A stretch of DNA of 64,000 bases from Trichopria drosophilae (GCA_030407085.1 CM059582.1:434001-498000), one strand, 5' to 3'. Numbered from the stretch's first letter, positions 29,205 to 39,522 are shown. The notes: generated by a model from the letters alone, not told the origin. Program-made: numbers and translations.

Positions 29205-31004
29205 ATGAGTATTAGAAATTTTTTTACCAAGGCAATCGTTCTCCTTTTAGTTTGCTTATTAATCTTTATAGGGATTGGCAATCTTTTATCAAATGATGAT
29301 GAAAGGAAAGAATTAGCTAAAGTAGGAAAGGAAGTTATAACATCAGATGAATATAAATTACTATATCAAAATTATGAAAAGCAAATTTCTGGATCTGATG
29401 TAAGTAAAGAACAAGTAAAAAAGCTGAAATATGATTTGCTTAACGCACTTATAGAGCAAAAACTATTGTTTAACTTAATTAGCGAACTTGGATTAAAAGT
29501 TGGAGAAGAATCTATCAAAAGCCATATAAAAAACACCAAGTACTTTCAGGACGATAAAGGAGAATTTGACCATAATAAATTCCATCAAACTCTAAATAGC
29601 CTACATATAACAGAAAAGGAATATATAGAAAAACTAGAGAAAATCCTGCCTGCAATGATGTTCATGACTTCGTTATTTAAAGATAATTATCCGGTAACTT
29701 TTGGTGAGAGTGTTGATGAGCAGAGATACAAAAATCGCTACCAAACTAGAGTAGTTGATATTGTTAAAATAACTGAGGATGCAATTACAGACGTTCCTGA
29801 ACCAGATGATCAAGCCTTACTTGATTTGTATGAAAGAAATAAGTCCAATTTTTATTACCCTGAGTATCGAACTGCGCAATACATTTCTCTGGATCAAAAA
29901 TATTTTGAAGATCAAATCAGAATTTCAGATGAAGAGGTTGATAGTATAATAGAACATCAGGAACTTAAAAATCAAAGAGACATATTCAATGTGATATTTT
30001 CTACCAAAGAAAAAGCTGAAATAGCAAGAAGAGCACTTGAAGAAAGTAAAGCAAGCTTTGAACAAATAATAGAAGAGTTTAATAAAGTGAAACTCGATGA
30101 AACCAGAGTAAATAATATAACTAAGGATTTCTTGCCTGAAAACATGAGAGAAAAGGTATTTGCTCTCAAAACAGGTGAAGTAAGTGAAGTTTTAACAGGC
30201 AATTTTGGATGGCACGTAATAAAGGTAGAAAGCATACATCAAATCTCTGATGAAGACTTAGTTGATTTAAAAAAAGACATAAGGTCAGTTTTAACCAATC
30301 AAAAGTTTTTTGAAAAAGTCAATGATTTCATAAATCAAGTGAATTATAAGATATACAATGGTGCAACGATTGAAGAAATCTCCAATAATTACAATTTACC
30401 CATACAAACCATTGGTCCAGTAGATGCTGGTGGAAAAGACCAAAGTGGTAATGAAGTAGGAAATTCCAGTGATTTCATTTCTTTCATTTTTTCACGCGAG
30501 AAAGATCAGAAGAGTTATTTTAAGGGTGTTGGAGATACTGTTGTTGGTGTAAAAATCAGTGATATCGTTCCTCCTAAATTACAAAATTTTGAAGAAAGTA
30601 GGGAATCAGCCATAAAGCTTTGGCGTAGTGAATTTATAAAAGAAAGAATGTTTAAAATGGGACAAGAAGTAGCAGTTCAACTAAGAGAAAAGACAGATTT
30701 GGAAGAAATGCAAGGTATAAAATTGGTTAAAGGCCAGCAAATACAACGCAATGAACAAAACTACCCTTTTTCTTTCATAGAAGAGATTTTCAATATGAAA
30801 ACAACTAATTCGGTAACAGATCCTATTCAATACAATAATGAAATTATAATAGGCGTTCTAAAACAAATGCATTCATCACATGGTAAATTAAACATGCTTG
30901 ACATCGGAAAACGTGTGATGATATCGCTAAAGGAACAGTTAATTAGCTATCTAAAATCAAAGTATAGAGTAGAAGTTAATCATGCTATGATTGATGATAT
31001 ATAA
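29205..31004 (+). CDS. PpiD/SurA-like peptidyl-prolyl isomerase, membrane-anchored
   Basis: A 599-residue protein with one N-terminal membrane helix (residues 9-28), a SurA-N-like helical domain (about 35-160), and a parvulin-type rotamase domain at about 255-345 ending in the typical TGNFGWHVIKVESI. A long C-terminal domain follows. This layout matches PpiD, the periplasmic foldase held in the inner membrane. The rotamase active site looks degenerate, as in PpiD itself, so a chaperone role is likely. The next gene, rpsP, is 141 bp away. Confidence 0.85.
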   Translation: MSIRNFFTKAIVLLLVCLLIFIGIGNLLSNDDERKELAKVGKEVITSDEYKLLYQNYEKQISGSDVSKEQVKKLKYDLLNALIEQKLLFNLISELGLKVGEESIKSHIKNTKYFQDDKGEFDHNKFHQTLNSLHITEKEYIEKLEKILPAMMFMTSLFKDNYPVTFGESVDEQRYKNRYQTRVVDIVKITEDAITDVPEPDDQALLDLYERNKSNFYYPEYRTAQYISLDQKYFEDQIRISDEEVDSIIEHQELKNQRDIFNVIFSTKEKAEIARRALEESKASFEQIIEEFNKVKLDETRVNNITKDFLPENMREKVFALKTGEVSEVLTGNFGWHVIKVESIHQISDEDLVDLKKDIRSVLTNQKFFEKVNDFINQVNYKIYNGATIEEISNNYNLPIQTIGPVDAGGKDQSGNEVGNSSDFISFIFSREKDQKSYFKGVGDTVVGVKISDIVPPKLQNFEESRESAIKLWRSEFIKERMFKMGQEVAVQLREKTDLEEMQGIKLVKGQQIQRNEQNYPFSFIEEIFNMKTTNSVTDPIQYNNEIIIGVLKQMHSSHGKLNMLDIGKRVMISLKEQLISYLKSKYRVEVNHAMIDDI

Positions 31005-31145
31005 AAAAGTTTATTATCCTAGATCTTCCTTTTATGAGTGATTGGAGGGGGCTATATTGTATTTTTAGGTAAAAGAGGTACAATTAGTTTGACTTGAGCT
31101 GTTTATTGTATTTAAATTGTAATTAATATATGAATAAAGGTTGAC

Positions 31146-31460
31146 ATGGCAGTTAAAATAAGGTTAGCAAGGTTTGGGGCAAAGAAACGTCCTTTTTATA
31201 GGATAGTTGTAGCCGATTCACGAGCACCAAGAGATGGGCGCTTTATTGAGAGAATAGGACAATATGATCCAATGTTGCCAAAAGACAATAAAAATCGTGT
31301 TGTGGTAAAAGCTGATAGATTAAAACATTGGCTAAGTGTAGGAGCGCAAGCAACTGAAAGGGTAATGTGGTTCATTAAAAAAGGCATAGTAGATTTAGAA
31401 ACAGAATCGAAAAAAATAGAAAAGAAAAAAGTTGAAAAAGTACAAGGGCAAGAAGCATAA
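31146..31460 (+). CDS. rpsP: 30S ribosomal protein S16
   Basis: A 104-residue protein with the S16 opening [23 protein letters not shown] and [14 protein letters not shown]. The Lys/Glu-rich C-terminal extension is usual in Rickettsiales. It heads a run with the polyprenyl synthase (10 bp), grpE and trpS. The usual partners rimM and trmD are not here. Confidence 0.96.
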   Translation: MAVKIRLARFGAKKRPFYRIVVADSRAPRDGRFIERIGQYDPMLPKDNKNRVVVKADRLKHWLSVGAQATERVMWFIKKGIVDLETESKKIEKKKVEKVQGQEA

Positions 31461-31470
31461 GTCCTCTTAA

Positions 31471-32457
31471 ATGCTAAACACTGATTTAACAAAAAGTAGT
31501 AAATTAGATGATATTGTATCTTCTGATTTATTGGCTATGAATGACTTTATCTTCAAAAATGTCAATGATGAAGGTACTAAGCTTGCTACCGATATTACAT
31601 CTCATCTTATTAATTCAGGAGGAAAAAAGATAAGGCCTAAGCTCATTTTTATTATATGTAAAATGCTGAATTGCTCTGGAGAGAGTAGGGTCAACATTGC
31701 TGCATCGGTAGAATTTATACACAACGCTACTTTACTTCATGATGATGTGCTTGATGAAAGTAAGGCACGCCATGGAGTTGCAACAGCAAATAAAATTTGG
31801 GGGAATAAATCAAGCATTTTAGTTGGTGATCTATTATTGACCTTAGCATTTAGATGGCTTATAGAATGTGGGAATTTAAGTGTTCTCTCTATTTTATCTA
31901 AGGCATCTAATTTGCTTGTCAAGGGTGAGATAAAGCAGATGACAACGCGTTTTGACCCTAATACAATTAGGAAAAATTATTTTAATATCATTGGAGAAAA
32001 GACAGCATCTTTATTTTCCGCATGCTGCGAGGCTGCATCAGTAGTATCTGGAGCCACAAGTGATGAAACAGAGAGGCTAAGGAATTTCGGGTTTAATTTT
32101 GGTATGGCATTCCAAATAATTGATGACGTGCTAGATTATACTGCTAATCAAGGCACTTTAGGAAAGCAACTTGGAAAAGATTTCTTTGAAGGTAAAGTTA
32201 CTTTACCTTCTATTATAGCATATGAAAAAGGCAGCCCATCAGAACAAAAATTCTGGGAGAAGTCTTTTTCTTCAGCTAGACACAATTTTGACCAAGCATT
32301 ACAATATATTAATCATCATAATGCCATTCATGTTTCTATGGAAGAAGCTAAACACTATATTAATATGGCGCAAAGTAATATTGATACTTTTTCTGATTCT
32401 CTTTATAAAACTGCTTTGATTGACTTTTTAAATGCAAGCATAGAAAGACAAGGATAG
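31471..32457 (+). CDS. ispB: Long-chain polyprenyl diphosphate synthase
   Basis: Makes the isoprenoid chain of ubiquinone. The two aspartate-rich motifs are clear: LLHDDVLDES near residue 88 and QIIDDVLDYT near 213. GGKKIRPKL and GDLLLTLAF are also typical. The chain length made (C40 or other) cannot be read from this. It pairs functionally with ubiD, 14 kb away. Confidence 0.9.
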   Translation: MLNTDLTKSSKLDDIVSSDLLAMNDFIFKNVNDEGTKLATDITSHLINSGGKKIRPKLIFIICKMLNCSGESRVNIAASVEFIHNATLLHDDVLDESKARHGVATANKIWGNKSSILVGDLLLTLAFRWLIECGNLSVLSILSKASNLLVKGEIKQMTTRFDPNTIRKNYFNIIGEKTASLFSACCEAASVVSGATSDETERLRNFGFNFGMAFQIIDDVLDYTANQGTLGKQLGKDFFEGKVTLPSIIAYEKGSPSEQKFWEKSFSSARHNFDQALQYINHHNAIHVSMEEAKHYINMAQSNIDTFSDSLYKTALIDFLNASIERQG

Positions 32458-32510
32458 CTAACGCTTGATATTTTTAGATTGATTGTTATATATTTATTAA
32501 GTTTGTAAGG

Positions 32511-33080
32511 GTGAATGATATGTCAGATAGTAATAAAGGGAAAAAAAAGAAATTTGCAGATATGGTCAGTAAGCGAAAAGGGGATGATCAAGAAGATCAG
32601 CAAACAGGTGATTTAAGTGAAGAGCTTAATATATTAAAAGAACGTGCAGTTCAGCTTGAAGATCATTTACGTCGCGCTGTTGCGGATAGTGAAAACGTTA
32701 AACGTATAATGCAAAAGCAAATTAGTGATGCAAGTGATTATGCAGTCACAAAATTTGCACGTGATATGATCGACTCTTGTGACAATTTAAAAAAAGCAAT
32801 GAAAAACTTGAAAGATGATGATCCTATTCATGAAGGAATAAAAGTGGCGCACCAAAAGATTGTGAGTGATCTAAAAAAACATGGAATAGAAGAAATAGAT
32901 CCAATAGGTAACTCTTTTGACAGCAATTTACATCAAGCTGTTGTGGAAAGAGAAGATAATGAAAAAGAGCCCGGCACTATTGTAGAAGTACTACAAACTG
33001 GTTATACAATTAAAAATAGGTTGCTTCGTCCTGCAATGGTTATTCTTTCTAAAAAATCTGCTGATTGCGAAAGTAACTAA
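32511..33080 (+). CDS. grpE: Nucleotide exchange factor GrpE
   Basis: Releases ADP from DnaK. The long helix LEDHLRRAVADSENVKRIMQ and the C-terminal beta domain (GTIVEVLQTGYTIKNRLLRPAMVIL) are typical. The first 35 residues are highly charged and probably disordered. ATG 32511 and ATG 32520 are both possible starts. trpS follows after 15 bp. Confidence 0.95.
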   Translation: MNDMSDSNKGKKKKFADMVSKRKGDDQEDQQTGDLSEELNILKERAVQLEDHLRRAVADSENVKRIMQKQISDASDYAVTKFARDMIDSCDNLKKAMKNLKDDDPIHEGIKVAHQKIVSDLKKHGIEEIDPIGNSFDSNLHQAVVEREDNEKEPGTIVEVLQTGYTIKNRLLRPAMVILSKKSADCESN

Positions 33081-33095
33081 TAAAACACTCAAGGT

Positions 33096-34094
33096 ATGGA
33101 AGAAGTTGTCTTTTCAGGTATTCAGCCAAGTGGAGTATTACACTTGGGCAATTATCTTGGTGCAATTAAGCAGTGGGTAGGGTTGCAGGATAAATATAAA
33201 TCTCTTTTTTGTGTTGTTGATCTGCATGCAATCACAGCAAATAAGCTTCCCGCAAATGAATTAAAAAATAATATTTTTAAAGCAGCAGCAACTTATATTG
33301 CATGTGGAATAGATCCGGAAAAGTCGATTATTTTCAATCAATCCGCAGTTAGTGGTCATGCAGAATTGGGCTGGCTGCTAGGGTGCTATACACCAATTGG
33401 TTGGCTTAATCGTATGACTCAATTTAAAGATAAGGCTGGAAGCGATAAACAAAAAGCTTCTCTTGGGTTATACAGCTATCCAGTACTTATGGCTGCAGAT
33501 ATATTGCTGTATCAAACTAAATACGTTCCTGTTGGCGATGATCAAAAACAGCATTTAGAACTTGCATGTGATATTGCATCAGCTTTTAACAATCATTATA
33601 AATGTAGTCATTTCATCATACCTAAAATCTTAACTTTGGATTGTACATCAAGGATAATGAGCTTAAGAGATGGAGCAAGCAAGATGAGCAAATCTGATCC
33701 TTCAGAATATTCATGCATTAACCTTAACGATACAAATGACTTAATTGTCAAGAAAATAGAAAAAGCAAAAACAGATTCAATTCTAGGCTTTGATTTTTCT
33801 ACTTTAAAATGTCGTTCAGAAATAAGCAATTTGATAAATATTTATTCAGTGCTTAGTGATTTAAATGTAGAAAAAGTGTGTGAAAAAGTGGATAAACATG
33901 ACATGAAGAACTTTAAAAAAGAGTTAGCTGACTTAATCATCAGCGTTATATCACCCATACGCGAGAAGATGAATAGTCTTCTAAAAGATCAGCTTCATTT
34001 ACATAAAATATTAAAACAAGGTACAGAAAAAGCAGCAGAGATTGCAAATAACAATATAAAAAAGATCAAGGATATTATAGGGTTTGTTCAATAG
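33096..34094 (+). CDS. trpS: Tryptophanyl-tRNA synthetase
   Basis: A class I synthetase. The HIGH-like motif is SGVLHLGNYLGA near residue 13 and the KMSKS-like motif is KMSKSDPSEY near residue 193; GDDQKQHLEL is the tryptophan pocket segment. At 332 residues it is complete. Last gene of the run that starts at rpsP; it converges with the gene at 34102 with 7 bp between. Confidence 0.96.
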   Translation: MEEVVFSGIQPSGVLHLGNYLGAIKQWVGLQDKYKSLFCVVDLHAITANKLPANELKNNIFKAAATYIACGIDPEKSIIFNQSAVSGHAELGWLLGCYTPIGWLNRMTQFKDKAGSDKQKASLGLYSYPVLMAADILLYQTKYVPVGDDQKQHLELACDIASAFNNHYKCSHFIIPKILTLDCTSRIMSLRDGASKMSKSDPSEYSCINLNDTNDLIVKKIEKAKTDSILGFDFSTLKCRSEISNLINIYSVLSDLNVEKVCEKVDKHDMKNFKKELADLIISVISPIREKMNSLLKDQLHLHKILKQGTEKAAEIANNNIKKIKDIIGFVQ

Positions 34095-34101
34095 GTTACA
34101 A

Positions 34102-35469
34102 CTATTTCTTCCCATGGCTTTCAAATCGTGCAGCTATTTTCTTTACACTAACATGAATGAGAAGAGGTTTTTTACTAACCGGAAGTTTAGAATCGGACTT
34201 TGCTGTTATGGGGTTCATTTTAGATCTTTTATTTCCTACCGGAAATGAGTGAGATTGGGAGGCAGTTTTTTGCGATGGTGCAGGATCTTTCTTCATACCG
34301 ATATCTGCTCGTGTTGCAGGGGTGGCTTTGCTCTTAGCAACTTGATTTTGCTCAAACTTTCCTACTATTGACTTTACTCTACCGTCCTTCTTGCTATTTA
34401 CTTTTTCTTTTATAATAACAGCTTTTACTTCTGATGCTGCTTTATCAGCAGATTTTTTCAGGATTGGTTTACTTTTAGCTGATTTTTGCGAAGTCACTTC
34501 TACTATTATTGGTTTCGCGCTCACTTGTTGATCAACAATATCTAGCCTTTTAGGATTTGACAGTATTTCAGATTTATCTTCTTTAGTTTCTTGCCTAATT
34601 TCTTGATTGGCAGCGTTTAGCGCTGGTGGCTCTGGAGCCTGTCTCTTTTTATATCCTCTTCTTGTTCCTGCATTTTTCTTAGGTTTCGTTTTGTGAGTTG
34701 GCTCCTTTTTAGCTAACTTTGAGTCCTGTGAGTCTTTCGTTGAAGCTTTACTCCTTTTCTCTTGATAATTTGATATTTCCTCATGTCCAGACTCTTCACT
34801 TAATGAACTTTCATAGCCTGAATCTTCAGGAGATACATTCTCTTTTTCTGGTTTAAAGTGTACCTTTTTTGAGGAAGTAGGAGGTGGCGGAGGTGCTGTT
34901 ATTGGCCGTTTTATTCTCTTCATAACTAATTTTCCTACCGGCTGTTTTCCTTCTTGCAGCTTAGGAGTATCTTCCTTCTGCTTTGATGTCGTTTTATTTT
35001 CCGTGCTTACTTCGTATGATTTATGTTCTTTATTGCCTTTTCCACTCTGTTTCGAATCTAAAATTTCTTTAAGTCCTTTCTTGAATAGGTTAATTGTACT
35101 TAGAATATTTGTGTATTCGGCTGCTTTTTCTATAGTGAAACCTGATAATTCATCACCAACAAAATTTTTTATGTCATTATCATTAGTTGGAATATCTTTT
35201 CCCAAGACTCTATCTAATATCCCTTTTAATGTTCCAATAAAACCGAGTGGCTTTGTGCTCAAAGGTTCTACATAATTATTCAAGTCGCTATATATAACAA
35301 ATTTGGCTACATCTTTTGCGTTGTTTGTAAAATTCTTCAGAGCTTGAGATAAATCTTTCAGTGTTTCATCATATTGTTCATTAATTTTTTTTGTATCCTT
35401 CAGCTTTATGACTCTTATCAAAGAATTGAGATTTTTATTATAATTGTCACTTTTAAATAGATCACTCAT
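34102..35469 (-). CDS. Proline- and lysine-rich unknown protein, candidate effector
   Basis: A 455-residue protein of unknown family. The N-terminal 140 residues look helical and soluble. The remainder is low complexity: a TAPPPPPTSS proline run at 193-200, a KKVHF motif at 201-205, an acidic DSGYESSLSEESGHEE at 216-231, GTRRGYKKRQAPEPPAL around 270-285, then a Lys/Ser/Ala-rich tail. The DSGYES motif matches the form of one in the ankyrin protein at 2301-4628. No signal peptide or membrane helix. The composition resembles host-interacting proteins, but a function is not shown. Confidence 0.75.
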   Translation of the reverse strand: MSDLFKSDNYNKNLNSLIRVIKLKDTKKINEQYDETLKDLSQALKNFTNNAKDVAKFVIYSDLNNYVEPLSTKPLGFIGTLKGILDRVLGKDIPTNDNDIKNFVGDELSGFTIEKAAEYTNILSTINLFKKGLKEILDSKQSGKGNKEHKSYEVSTENKTTSKQKEDTPKLQEGKQPVGKLVMKRIKRPITAPPPPPTSSKKVHFKPEKENVSPEDSGYESSLSEESGHEEISNYQEKRSKASTKDSQDSKLAKKEPTHKTKPKKNAGTRRGYKKRQAPEPPALNAANQEIRQETKEDKSEILSNPKRLDIVDQQVSAKPIIVEVTSQKSAKSKPILKKSADKAASEVKAVIIKEKVNSKKDGRVKSIVGKFEQNQVAKSKATPATRADIGMKKDPAPSQKTASQSHSFPVGNKRSKMNPITAKSDSKLPVSKKPLLIHVSVKKIAARFESHGKK

Positions 35470-35855
35470 ACCAATTACTGTTTATCGTTTACTTAAATAT
35501 AAATTCAAAGTATTAAGACCGAGTAAATGTTATATGACTTATCCTCTGACTCATAAACGCTTGCGTTCCTTAATGTGCAAAAAAATTTCAATAATCTTCA
35601 ATCAGCAATAGTATAGAAATCTAAAAAACAAGTAGCTAACACTGGAACCTAGGAATTATGATTTGGCACAAGTTGATGAGTATAGTTGTTTTATGTTGAA
35701 ATACAGCATTTATGGAAAAATTAGATGTCAGTCTAGAATGACACCCTTTCTGGAAAACTCGGATTACAGTGTTTGTATAACTTAATAATTAGAAACTAAA
35801 GGAGTTCTTTTTTTAAAAACTTAAGTTATACTCATAAGTATTTGATATTTTTGTA
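35470..35855. other. Gap with degenerate repeats upstream of sucA
   Basis: A 386-bp gap holding worn repeat copies near 35635-35660 and 35725-35770 (fragments such as AACACTGGAACC and TCTAGAATGACACC). The region 35780-35855 probably contains the sucA promoter. No gene found. Confidence 0.5.
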
Positions 35856-35861
35856 GTGATT

Positions 35862-38528
35862 ATGTCCAATTTTAAAAATAACTCCTGTTTTTATGGCGAT
35901 AATGTCGAATTTGTGGAAGAAATTTATAGCCGTTACTTGCAAGGCGATAAATCAATTGGAGAAGATTGGTACAGAATTTTTTCGAGCAATTTAGAAGTTA
36001 ATAAAGCAGAACCCTGCAGAGCACAGAATGAAGCTAAGGTAGATGCTGATGATTTAGCAAATTTTTTCAGATTTTATGGTCACTTTTTTGCAGACTTAAA
36101 TCCATTATCACCGAATGTAAATAAGGAAATAGATTGTCAAAAATACTTGAATCTTTCTCCTACAAGTGACACTAGAATCTACAGAGATATTTACTGCAAG
36201 AATATCGGTTTTGAATTTATGCATATTTCCTCTTATGAGGAAAGAGTTTGGCTGCAGGAGAAAATTGAAAATCAGGTCTATACGCTAAGCCCTCAGGATA
36301 AAAAAGAAATACTAAGGCACTTGATTGAGTCTGAGATGTTCGAGCAATTTCTCCATATGAAATTTCCTGGATATAAGCGTTTTTCTATCGAAGGTGGGGA
36401 GTCAGCCATTGTTGCAATTGAAAGAGTTATTAGTGATTCTGCAGCTTGTGGTATTGAAGAAATAGTTCTTGGTATGGCCCACCGAGGACGGCTCAATGTT
36501 CTAACCAAAGTGATGGGAAAAGATTATGCGGCAATGCTGTCTGAATTTCAAGGCAACCTTGCATATCCAAGTGGTCTTGAGGTGTCTGGTGATGTCAAAT
36601 ATCACCTTGGTTGCTCTTCTGATCGAGCACTTGCTGGTGGTAAAAAAATACACTTAAGTTTATGTCCTAACCCATCTCACCTTGAGGCGGTAAATCCGGT
36701 TCTAGCTGGAAGAGTAAGGGCAAAACAAAATACGAGATCTGTGCTTGGAATATCAATTCATGGTGATGCAGCTTTTATCGGGCAGGGAGTGGTTGCTGAA
36801 ACCCTGACTTTGAGCAACGTTGAAGGTTATAAAGTTGGTGGTATCGTGCATATTGTTATCAATAACCAAGTTGGTTTTACTGCGAATCCTCGTTGTGCAC
36901 GCTCTTCTTTTTATTGTACTGATGTAGCAAAATCAATAGAAGCTCCAATATTTCATGTTAATGGAGATAATCCAGAAGCCGTGAGTTTTGCCGTGAGTTT
37001 GGCAATGGAGTATGTGCAGAAATTTAAAAAGGATGTGGTGATTGACATAATATGCTACCGCAAATATGGTCATAATGAAGGTGATGAACCAAATTTTACT
37101 CAGCCACTTATGTATAAAGCAATATCAAGGCATAAAACTCCGGGAACAATTTACGAAGAGAAGTTGGCTGCAGAGAAAGTCCTAATTAGTGATGAAGTAA
37201 GTAAATTGCGCAGCGAATTTAGGGTAAGGTTGGATAAAAGTCTTGCTGAGTCAGTGACTTACACTCCAAAAAAAGCTGATTGGTTTGATGGAGTGTGGTT
37301 GAAATTGAGAAGAGCAAAGTTGAACGATTTGAGTGAATATTATACGGACTCTGGTGTTTCACCAGATGAGCTAAAAAAATTAGGTGTACACATAAATAGT
37401 AATATTCCAAGTAGTTTTAATCTCAATAATAAAGTGAGGAAAATACTTGATGGCAGAATAGAAAGTATAAATTCCGGTAGCAACATAGACTGGGCCACTG
37501 GTGAAAGTCTTGCATTTGCGTCATTGCTTAAAGAAGAAATAGGAGTGCGCTTGTCAGGACAAGATTCTGGTCGTGGTACCTTTTCGCACCGTCATTCAAG
37601 GCTTGTTGATCAAGTAACGGAAGAAGAGTTTATTCCACTAAACAACATAAGTGAGAAGCAAGCTCGCTTTGAAGTTATAGATAGCGCACTATCTGAGTAT
37701 GCTGTGATGGGTTTTGAATATGGATATAGCCTTGACTCTCCATATTCACTGGTGCTCTGGGAAGGGCAATTTGGTGATTTTGCAAATGGTGCGCAAATCA
37801 TGATCGACCAGTTTATTGCATCAGCAGAAACAAAGTGGTTGCGATCAAGTGGTCTAGTTTTACTTTTGCCTCATGGTTATGAAGGGCAGGGGCCTGAGCA
37901 TAGTTCTGCTCGTATAGAGAGGTTTTTGCAACTCTGTGCAGAGGATAATATGCAGGTGGTTAATTGCTCTACTCCTGCGAATTATTTTCATGTTTTACGC
38001 CGACAAATTAATCGAGATTTTCGTAAGCCTTTAGTGGTGTTTACACCTAAATCGCTATTGCGTTATAAAAGCACAGTTTCTAACCTTTCTGACTTTGAAG
38101 GAAAATTTCTTACGGTAATTCCAGAGTGTAGAACAGATTTAGTTGCAAGTGATAAAATACGTAAAGTTGTAATATGTAGTGGTAAAATTTATTACGACAT
38201 AATTGAAATGCTTGAAGCACAAAAAATAAACGATACAGCAGTAGTGCGTTTAGAACAATTTTATCCATTCCCAGCCGATAAACTAGGCAGTGAACTTGAA
38301 AAATATAAGAACGCTGAAATTATATGGTGTCAAGAGGAACCAAAAAATATGGGAGGATGGTTTTTTGTTAATCCGTTAATAGAAGAGGTTCTATCTAATC
38401 TAGACACTCAAGCAAAAAGGCCTAAGTGTGTTGCAAGACCCGCTGCTGCATCTCCTGCATGCGGTTATGCTAATGTCCATGCTCAACAACAAGCAGAAAT
38501 TTTGGAGCAAGTTGTGCAGGGTATCTAG
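35862..38528 (+). CDS. sucA: 2-oxoglutarate dehydrogenase E1 component
   Basis: The thiamine-dependent decarboxylase of the 2-oxoglutarate dehydrogenase complex. Motifs: YGDNVEFVEEIYSRY at the N-terminus, GMAHRGRLNVL, HLGCSSDRAL, CPNPSHLEAVNPV, HGDAAFIGQGVVAET, the thiamine/metal site HVNGDNPEAV, the RYGHNEGDEP-like KYGHNEGDEPNFTQP, and LLPHGYEGQGPEHSSARIERFLQ. At 888-890 residues it is complete. A GTG at 35856 lies two codons before ATG 35862. sucB is not adjacent. Confidence 0.97.
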   Translation: MSNFKNNSCFYGDNVEFVEEIYSRYLQGDKSIGEDWYRIFSSNLEVNKAEPCRAQNEAKVDADDLANFFRFYGHFFADLNPLSPNVNKEIDCQKYLNLSPTSDTRIYRDIYCKNIGFEFMHISSYEERVWLQEKIENQVYTLSPQDKKEILRHLIESEMFEQFLHMKFPGYKRFSIEGGESAIVAIERVISDSAACGIEEIVLGMAHRGRLNVLTKVMGKDYAAMLSEFQGNLAYPSGLEVSGDVKYHLGCSSDRALAGGKKIHLSLCPNPSHLEAVNPVLAGRVRAKQNTRSVLGISIHGDAAFIGQGVVAETLTLSNVEGYKVGGIVHIVINNQVGFTANPRCARSSFYCTDVAKSIEAPIFHVNGDNPEAVSFAVSLAMEYVQKFKKDVVIDIICYRKYGHNEGDEPNFTQPLMYKAISRHKTPGTIYEEKLAAEKVLISDEVSKLRSEFRVRLDKSLAESVTYTPKKADWFDGVWLKLRRAKLNDLSEYYTDSGVSPDELKKLGVHINSNIPSSFNLNNKVRKILDGRIESINSGSNIDWATGESLAFASLLKEEIGVRLSGQDSGRGTFSHRHSRLVDQVTEEEFIPLNNISEKQARFEVIDSALSEYAVMGFEYGYSLDSPYSLVLWEGQFGDFANGAQIMIDQFIASAETKWLRSSGLVLLLPHGYEGQGPEHSSARIERFLQLCAEDNMQVVNCSTPANYFHVLRRQINRDFRKPLVVFTPKSLLRYKSTVSNLSDFEGKFLTVIPECRTDLVASDKIRKVVICSGKIYYDIIEMLEAQKINDTAVVRLEQFYPFPADKLGSELEKYKNAEIIWCQEEPKNMGGWFFVNPLIEEVLSNLDTQAKRPKCVARPAAASPACGYANVHAQQQAEILEQVVQGI

Positions 38529-38749
38529 CACAATCTTGCAGATATTGAAGCGAAAGCTAGCAAGCGAACATTGTTCTTAATATTTGGCACTGCAGCCGGG
38601 TGCGATAGAAAATATATCACAACAATCAAACTGCTTGTATACTCATGCAAGCATAAAAAGACTTTACTTTTTTAATAAAAACTTAATATTTATTAACATT
38701 TTCATTTATTTTTCTTAATATAGTTAATATTAACTATATTGAGATATAT
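38529..38749. other. Gap after sucA
   Basis: About 220 bp of AT-rich sequence with TTAATATAGTTAATATTAACTATATTGAG near 38715-38742, a perfect-looking AT palindrome (ATAGTTAATATTAACTAT) directly upstream of the next gene. It could be an operator or terminator. No repeat copies. Confidence 0.4.
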
Positions 38750-39379
38750 ATGAATACGGAAGCATTTGAGAGGTTAATAGGGCAAACTAGGCTACGCAGC
38801 AATAGTAAGGCTGAAATCATACAATGAAATAGAAGCGAGAAGGCTTTTATAGATGAGGGTAAAAAGTCTATCGAATTGGCTAAGGCTATTTTTGCAGAAA
38901 ATAATATGTTTCGTTTTCGCAAACTAGGTTCTGCTACAGATTACATTTTGCACAAACTAATAAATGATAAAAAGCTTCTAGAGGAAATGAAAGATAGAGG
39001 TACAAGTATAATACGTCTTTTTTCTTTGCTATCAATGTATCGTAATCTTCCCGATTGCTATGTTGTGAGAAAAGAAGGGTGTATTACTGAGTTTGGAATA
39101 CTTACTGATGTTGACAACTATTCAGAACCATTACCTTTAGAAGACTTTATACTTATTGAGTCTGCTTCGTACCTAGAGTATATTTTGTTTGACAATGATG
39201 ATATCATAAATAGGTTAGCTGAAGACTTGACTGAAGATAAAACAAAATTAGATATTTTCCTAAATGGAATTTTAGCAATGAAGAATTCGGATTTAGTATT
39301 GTCTTGTATTAAAAAAATACAAGGGCTGAATGAGGAAGATAGAAATTATATTAGTCGCTTACAGAAAAAAACATGCTAG
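38750..39379 (+). pseudogene. Unknown gene interrupted by an in-frame TGA
   Basis: ATG 38750 opens a frame that meets TGA at 38825-38827 after 25 codons, then continues unbroken in the same frame to TAG 39377. The stop could be a simple CGA-to-TGA change. The remaining 167 residues from TTG 38876 are mostly helical and acidic near the end, with no signal peptide and no recognised domain. A TTG restart could still produce the shorter protein, but no clear ribosome binding site precedes it. Confidence 0.55.
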
Positions 39380-39522
39380 ATCAACTCTTAAATAAAGATG
39401 ATAAAACACTTGCAAAAATAGCTATAAAGGAGTTGTTAAAACTTTCTATTTTACAGGAAAAAGAAAGCACTAAATTAGAATCCCCTCAAATTTCAGGTGT
39501 AGAACATTGTAATGGGCGATAG
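39373..39522 (+). CDS. Small unknown ORF overlapping the preceding gene
   Basis: ATG 39373 overlaps the previous stop by 7 bp and opens 49 codons to TAG 39520. The product begins MLDQLLNKDDKTLAKIAIKEL and is Lys/Glu-rich. The overlap hints at translational coupling, but the upstream gene is broken and this could equally be the frameshifted tail of it. Confidence 0.3.
   Translation: MLDQLLNKDDKTLAKIAIKELLKLSILQEKESTKLESPQISGVEHCNGR

Noticed and set aside
38825..38827. TGA as a recoded tryptophan or selenocysteine codon
   Set aside because: No insertion-element hairpin is visible and the other genes use TGA as a stop; a simple nonsense mutation is likelier.
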